Assembly: GCF_000758305.1 (NCBI RefSeq)
Contig: NZ_CP009458.1
Span: 2,790,001 to 2,854,000 of the forward strand
Direction of reading: 5' to 3'
Length of the DNA: 64,000 bases
DNA from: Cedecea neteri
GTDB lineage: Bacteria > Pseudomonadota > Gammaproteobacteria > Enterobacterales > Enterobacteriaceae
Shown here: positions 60,626 through 64,000 of the stretch, in pieces
Position numbering within the stretch: position 1 is the first letter of the stretch
How the letters are laid out: every line of letters starts with the position of its first letter
Translations under genes and position numbers: made by a program
The notes under the pieces: generated by a model
The model's database searches: none
What the model was told of the DNA's origin: nothing
Seen by the model: the letters and a program-made list of their open reading frames with translations, nothing else

Positions 60626-60650
60626 TAAAAAAGGCACCCCGTTGGGTGCC
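60626..60650 (-). terminator. Rho-independent terminator after bssS
   Basis: On the minus strand GGCACCC, AACG, GGGTGCC (60650-60633), then TTTTTT. Confidence 0.88.
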
Positions 60651-60675
60651 TGTGGCCATTGTTAAGCATGTGTCG

Positions 60676-60930
60676 TCAATGCTTGCGATAATCGCTTTCC
60701 TGGTAATCACTGGATTCAATTTTGGCTATCCCGGCCTCAAGGATGGAAATAAATTGCCGGGCGACATCGGTGGTCAGCCAGAGCGTCTGGCCTATCTCGG
60801 TTTCATCGTGCTTCTGATTATTGGATGTCAGGTAATGCAGGCGCAGCATCATGGCGTCGTAGCTGTCGACGGTGCTGATATCCCATCCGACGAGGGGATG
60901 AGTCTGAATAACATCACTATTTTTTTCCAT
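60676..60930 (-). CDS. bssS: Biofilm regulator BssS
   Basis: Small protein of 84 residues, the E. coli length, with QTHPLVGWDISTVDSYDAMM and QTLWLTTDVARQFISILEAG. In E. coli it affects biofilm through indole and AI-2 signalling by an unknown mechanism. Two adjacent ATGs are present; AAGGGG is better spaced for the second (60930). The 299 bases between it and dinI hold only the dinI terminator. Confidence 0.94.
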   Translation of the reverse strand: MEKNSDVIQTHPLVGWDISTVDSYDAMMLRLHYLTSNNQKHDETEIGQTLWLTTDVARQFISILEAGIAKIESSDYQESDYRKH

Positions 60931-61174
60931 CATAACCCCTTTTATACGTGTTTAAAGACAACGGCTAGTGAGGTTCATGCGTGATTTATCGTGAAGCGAC
61001 TTAAGTATATCAATACTACGGCCTTCATGGGGATGAAATAATTACCTGGTAACACTTTTTCCGCATTATTCAGGAAAAACGAACAATAAATCGACAGGCT
61101 ATTTCGAAGTAATGAGAAAGAAAGGCAGGAAAGACTTTGGTGGTGTTTAAAAAGCAATCAAGTCGACGAGGGGA

Positions 61175-61202
61175 ATAAAAAAACCGGATGGCGACACCCG
61201 GC
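61175..61202 (-). terminator. Rho-independent terminator after dinI
   Basis: On the minus strand GCCGGGTG, loop TCGC, CATCCGG with one G:T pair, then TTTTTTT. Confidence 0.8.
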
Positions 61203-61229
61203 AAAAAAGTACCAACATACTTGAGGGTA

Positions 61230-61475
61230 TTAGTCGGCAGAGAACCAATCGTCAGCGCTTTCCCAGGTTTCCTGGAGGATCTCGCTGATTCGCGTTTTAT
61301 CTTCTTTGGCACCGCCCAGCACGGAGAGATTATTGCCTGAGGCATAACGTACCTGCACTTCGCTGCTGGTGTCGGGGAAATGTTGATTGATACGGCGGGA
61401 AAGCTCACTGGCAAGGGCGTCGATAGCCCCTGGCGGCAACGGTGTGGTTTTGGCTATAGTCACTTCAATACGCAT
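61230..61475 (-). CDS. dinI: DNA damage-inducible protein I
   Basis: SOS protein of 81 residues that binds RecA filaments and modulates LexA/UmuD cleavage. N-terminal beta-strand MRIEVTIAKTTPLP, the helix AIDALASELSRRINQHF and the acidic C-terminal helix (ISEILQETWESADDWFSAD) that mimics DNA are kept. AGGGGG precedes the ATG at 61475. A LexA box lies immediately upstream. Confidence 0.95.
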   Translation of the reverse strand: MRIEVTIAKTTPLPPGAIDALASELSRRINQHFPDTSSEVQVRYASGNNLSVLGGAKEDKTRISEILQETWESADDWFSAD

Positions 61476-61496
61476 AACGACCCCCTGTACAATATA

Positions 61497-61512
61497 CTGG
61501 ATATTTATACAG
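61497..61512 (-). promoter_or_regulatory. LexA (SOS) box of dinI
   Basis: CTGGATATTTATACAG has the CTG-N10-CAG form with an AT-rich centre. It lies 21 bases upstream of the dinI start. An overlapping weaker CTGTACAATATACTGG begins at 61485. Confidence 0.85.
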
Positions 61513-61550
61513 GTTAACTTTCCAGTAAGCAACAGGGGGCGTTGAAAAAT

Positions 61551-62597
61551 TTAGCCTTTAACCGACCAGACGACTTCTTCACCCGCCAGGAACGGTACGA
61601 TGCTGTCGTCACCGGCTTCAATCAGCTCCGGCATTTTCTCAGCGACGCGAATCAGTTCGATATGATCTTCGTTGACCGGCAGACCGTAGAATCGCGGACC
61701 GTTCAGCGAAGCGAAAGCTTCAAAATGCTGCAGCGCATTCATTTCTTCAAATACCGTCGCATAAGCCCCCAGCGCGGAAGGCGCGTTAAAACAGCCGGCG
61801 CAGCCACAGCTGGCTTCTTTGCGATGACGGGCATGCGGCGCAGAGTCGGTACCCAGGAAGACGCGATCGCAGCCGCTGGCAACCAGTTCGCGCAAGGCTT
61901 CCTGGTGGACGCTGCGTTTCAGGATAGGCAGGCAGTACAGATGCGGGCGAATCCCGCCCACCAGCATGTGGTTGCGGTTAAACATCAGGTGCTGAGGTGT
62001 GATAGTCGCGCCAATCAGCGAGTTACCTTCTTTCACATACTGGGCGGCATCTTTGGTGGTGATATGCTCAAACACCACTTTCAGCTCAGGCAACTGGCGA
62101 CGCAGCGGCTCCATGACGGTTTCAATAAAGCGCGCTTCACGATCGAAAATATCGATGTCAGCATGGGTGACTTCGCCGTGCACCAGCAGCGGCATGCCAA
62201 TTTTTTGCATACGTTCAAGCACCGGCAGGATGGCCGCGGTGCTGGTTACGCCGTGAGCGGAGTTAGTCGTGGCGTTCGCCGGGTAAAGCTTGGCGGCGGT
62301 AAATACGCCCTCATTGAACCCGCGTTCGACTTCGTTGGGATCCAGCGTGTCGGTCAGGTAGCAGGTCATCAGCGGTTCAAACTTTTGCCCGGCCGGGACG
62401 GCATCGAGAATGCGCTGGCGATAAGCGATAGCGGCATCCACGCTGGTAACAGGAGGCACAAGATTGGGCATGACAATCGCACGGCCATAGGTCTGACTGG
62501 TGTAAGGCACCACGGTTTTCAGCATCTCACCGTCACGAAGGTGGATATGCCAGTCATCTGGGCGGCGGATTTTTAATACCTGAGGTAATGCGGTCAT
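61551..62597 (-). CDS. pyrC: Dihydroorotase, class II
   Basis: Zinc amidohydrolase of 348 residues that closes carbamoyl-aspartate to dihydroorotate in de novo pyrimidine synthesis. Metal ligands appear in order: DDWHIHLRDG, the carboxylated Lys in TAAKLYPANAT, LVHGEVTH, FEHITT and GTDSAPHARHRKE. The ATG at 62597 follows GGAG by 8 bases; an in-frame TTG one codon earlier is ignored. The leader contains a hairpin able to hide this ribosome site and a PurR-like site upstream. Confidence 0.97.
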   Translation of the reverse strand: MTALPQVLKIRRPDDWHIHLRDGEMLKTVVPYTSQTYGRAIVMPNLVPPVTSVDAAIAYRQRILDAVPAGQKFEPLMTCYLTDTLDPNEVERGFNEGVFTAAKLYPANATTNSAHGVTSTAAILPVLERMQKIGMPLLVHGEVTHADIDIFDREARFIETVMEPLRRQLPELKVVFEHITTKDAAQYVKEGNSLIGATITPQHLMFNRNHMLVGGIRPHLYCLPILKRSVHQEALRELVASGCDRVFLGTDSAPHARHRKEASCGCAGCFNAPSALGAYATVFEEMNALQHFEAFASLNGPRFYGLPVNEDHIELIRVAEKMPELIEAGDDSIVPFLAGEEVVWSVKG

Positions 62598-62602
62598 CAA
62601 TG

Positions 62603-62655
62603 TGCTCCGGCGTGAGAGGGAAATCAGTCATCAAGGGCTGGTTTTATGCCGGGCA
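62603..62655 (-). promoter_or_regulatory. pyrC leader hairpin (CTP start-site switch type)
   Basis: On the minus strand TGCCCGGC (62655-62648) can pair with GCCGGAGCA (62611-62603) with one bulged A. The 3' arm contains the GGAG ribosome site. In E. coli and Salmonella the pyrC transcript starts at C or G depending on CTP level, and only the longer form makes such a blocking hairpin. Confidence 0.6.
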
Positions 62656-62671
62656 CTAAGGATAAGGGGAA

Positions 62672-62687
62672 ACGTTATCGTTTGCAC
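62672..62687 (-). promoter_or_regulatory. Possible PurR site at pyrC
   Basis: On the minus strand GTGCAAACGATAACGT agrees with the PurR consensus at 11 of 16 positions. E. coli pyrC is repressed by PurR. Confidence 0.45.
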
Positions 62688-62710
62688 CCCTTATGTTGTA
62701 CATGTTGCAC

Positions 62711-62744
62711 AAAACCCTCAGAGCGCAGAAACGGCTCTGAGGGG
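62711..62744 (-). terminator. Rho-independent terminator after yceB
   Basis: On the minus strand CCCTCAGAGC pairs with GCTCTGAGGG (62743-62715), then TTTT. Confidence 0.8.
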
Positions 62745-62750
62745 GAGGGG

Positions 62751-63311
62751 CTATTCCGTTAACGGAATGATTATCTCACCGGGTTTGACTTCAATGCCTT
62801 TGGCATATTTCTTCGCCAGCGACTCACCTGTGCTGCGATCTTCGCTCAGGATATAAGCAGGCTGTTGATTGAAGTAGCTGCGCAGGGACTGATTAAGATA
62901 AGGGATCATGGTCTGCAGCACGGTCTGCATTTTTTGCGGTTCGACCTGAGCATCAACCACCTCCATTTCCTGCAGGTAGATGGCACCTTGCTCTTTATTG
63001 AACACCGGCAGCGCTTTCAGCTTGAGCTTCAGGATGGCCTTCTGGTTACCAAACAGCGACGTCATGTCGAGATTGGCATCACCGGTCAGGGTAATTTTAT
63101 TCGGCTCTTCCCGTCCAATCTGGCTGACTAAATGGGTTAACACTACATGGGCTTCAGCCACGCCGGGCAGGCCAATGTCCTTGGAGAAGTTATTGTGTTT
63201 TTCCAGCGATTGGTTGATTTCCTGTTCACTCACGCTGTACTGCGTTAACTGGTTGCATCCGGCGAGCAGGCCGCTGAGCATCAATGCTGCGGCAAAAACA
63301 ATCTTCTTCAT
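62751..63311 (-). CDS. yceB: YceB lipoprotein (DUF1439)
   Basis: Outer-membrane-type lipoprotein of 186 residues as in E. coli. The lipobox LLAGC gives Cys19, followed by NQLTQYSVSEQEINQSLEKH and the conserved NNFSKDIGLPGVAEAHVVLT. The fold is a tubular lipid-binding-like domain in structural families; the function is unknown. GAGGAAG precedes the ATG at 63311. In E. coli grxB lies between yceB and mdtH; here only 98 bases do. Confidence 0.94.
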   Translation of the reverse strand: MKKIVFAAALMLSGLLAGCNQLTQYSVSEQEINQSLEKHNNFSKDIGLPGVAEAHVVLTHLVSQIGREEPNKITLTGDANLDMTSLFGNQKAILKLKLKALPVFNKEQGAIYLQEMEVVDAQVEPQKMQTVLQTMIPYLNQSLRSYFNQQPAYILSEDRSTGESLAKKYAKGIEVKPGEIIIPLTE

Positions 63312-63409
63312 AGGCTTCCTCAAAATAGCGGCTCCAATGCCGTGCCTTGTTTTATCAGCATAATGCGGCACGGCGGGAGCGGCTACCGGAAAAAGATGAT
63401 AAGAGAAAA

Positions 63410-64000
63410 TTATCCCTGACCGCCGGGCTCCAGCATCGTTGGCTCAACGGGTCTAAGGCTAAACTGCCACCACAGGGCTGCAAGGGTGATACAGCCGATG
63501 ATGCCGAGCATGGCCCAGGGTAATTCTGGCTGCTGCAGGGCTTTCCCTGCGTCAAACAGCCAGCCACCGCCGGTGTAACCTAGCGCGCCGCCCAGCGACA
63601 GGCCCAAACGACTGAATCCCATGTAGCTGCCGCGTGCTCGGGCATCCGCCAGCGAGGCGCTTAGTGTTTCCCGAGCGGGCTCAGCGATGATTGAGCCGAT
63701 GTAGAAGGTACAAATCAGGGCGAAAAGCTGCTGTAAGTTGGACGCCAGGCCAATAGGCATCAGGCTCACCGTCATCAGCACCAGACCTGCCATTAAGCGT
63801 TGCTCCAGGCGGAAGCGCTTTTCACTCCAGCGAGCGATAGGGTAGAGCAACGTCAGCGAAAGCGCGGCTTCAATGGCGTACATCCATTTTACCGCCGACG
63901 CGGTACCGGCAATATCATTGACCATCAGCGGCAGCATCAGCATGACCTGCACCGCCAGCATGTAATAGCCGGTTAGCGTCAGGACGTAGGTAATAAAGCG
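63410..64000 (-). CDS. mdtH: MFS transporter MdtH, 5' part beyond window
   Basis: C-terminal half of a major facilitator, about 197 codons seen and open to the window edge (first visible residues RFITYVLTLTGYYMLAVQV). It matches E. coli MdtH (402 residues) from about residue 210: KWMYAIEAALSLTLLYPIAR, SIIAEPARETLSASLADARA and GSYMGFSRLGLSLGGALGY. MdtH gives low-level quinolone resistance in E. coli when overproduced. Six transmembrane segments are visible. Confidence 0.95.
   Translation of the reverse strand, partial: RFITYVLTLTGYYMLAVQVMLMLPLMVNDIAGTASAVKWMYAIEAALSLTLLYPIARWSEKRFRLEQRLMAGLVLMTVSLMPIGLASNLQQLFALICTFYIGSIIAEPARETLSASLADARARGSYMGFSRLGLSLGGALGYTGGGWLFDAGKALQQPELPWAMLGIIGCITLAALWWQFSLRPVEPTMLEPGGQG

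Noticed and set aside
60975..61157. 60-codon minus-strand frame between bssS and dinI
   Set aside because: No ribosome site, no likeness to known proteins, AT-rich intergenic DNA.

Overview
The window is chromosomal DNA from a member of the Enterobacteriaceae. Gene order follows the Escherichia coli 22-24 min region (agp, yccJ, wrbA, ymdF, rutR, putA/putP, efeUOB, phoH, serX, ghrA, ycdXYZ, csgGFED/csgBAC, ymdA, ymdB, mdoC/mdoGH, yceK, msyB, mdtG, lpxL, trhO, yceIJ, yceO, solA, bssS, dinI, pyrC, yceB, mdtH). Several E. coli genes expected in this stretch are missing (rutA-G, pgaABCD-ycdT, clsC, grxB) and other blocks are inserted, so it is a non-Escherichia genus of the Enterobacter/Cedecea/Klebsiella type. 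The genus cannot be fixed from the sequence alone.

Region by region. 1-3000: a 5'-truncated class I dihydroorotase, a 49-residue membrane protein, and a short-chain dehydrogenase next to an HxlR regulator with three matching 17-bp operators. 3000-7930: agp with a near-perfect Pho box, yccJ-wrbA, ymdF, a DMT exporter with RutR, and a LprI-like lysozyme-inhibitor protein. 7940-18950: proline use (putA/putP with GTTGCA operators), ferrous/ferric iron uptake (Fur box, efeUOB, intact efeU) and phoH. 18950-24880: the chitobiose operon chbBCARFG with a CRP site, then ygbA with an NsrR box over its -10. 24880-32510: two identical tRNA-Ser(GGA) genes and a family of tRNA-tail repeats bracketing a tripartite RND efflux operon. 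32700-40550: ghrA, ycdXYZ (ideal CRP site) and the complete curli locus, with an unusual CsgA. 40620-47160: an insertion between ymdA and ymdB holding a LolA-like protein, a phosphopantetheinyl transferase, FhuD, FhuB and a TonB siderophore receptor, but no FhuC ATPase. 47300-64000: ymdB, osmoregulated periplasmic glucan genes, envelope and small regulatory genes, pyrC with a CTP-switch-type leader, yceB and the 3' part of mdtH.

The genes fall into a few working groups: carbon and nitrogen scavenging from proline and chitobiose, iron acquisition by two routes under Fur-like boxes, envelope and biofilm functions (curli, glucans, LpxL, BssS), and stress responses (DinI under LexA, YgbA under NsrR, MdtG, WrbA).

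The least explained part is the tRNA-Ser locus. Units made of the last 18 nt of the tRNA, its terminator and a spacer with several perfect hairpins and a conserved 33-codon frame recur on both sides of the efflux operon. The architecture resembles the rtT repeats known after tyrT in E. coli. Everything here is read by eye; family assignments rest on recalled motifs and were not checked by database search.
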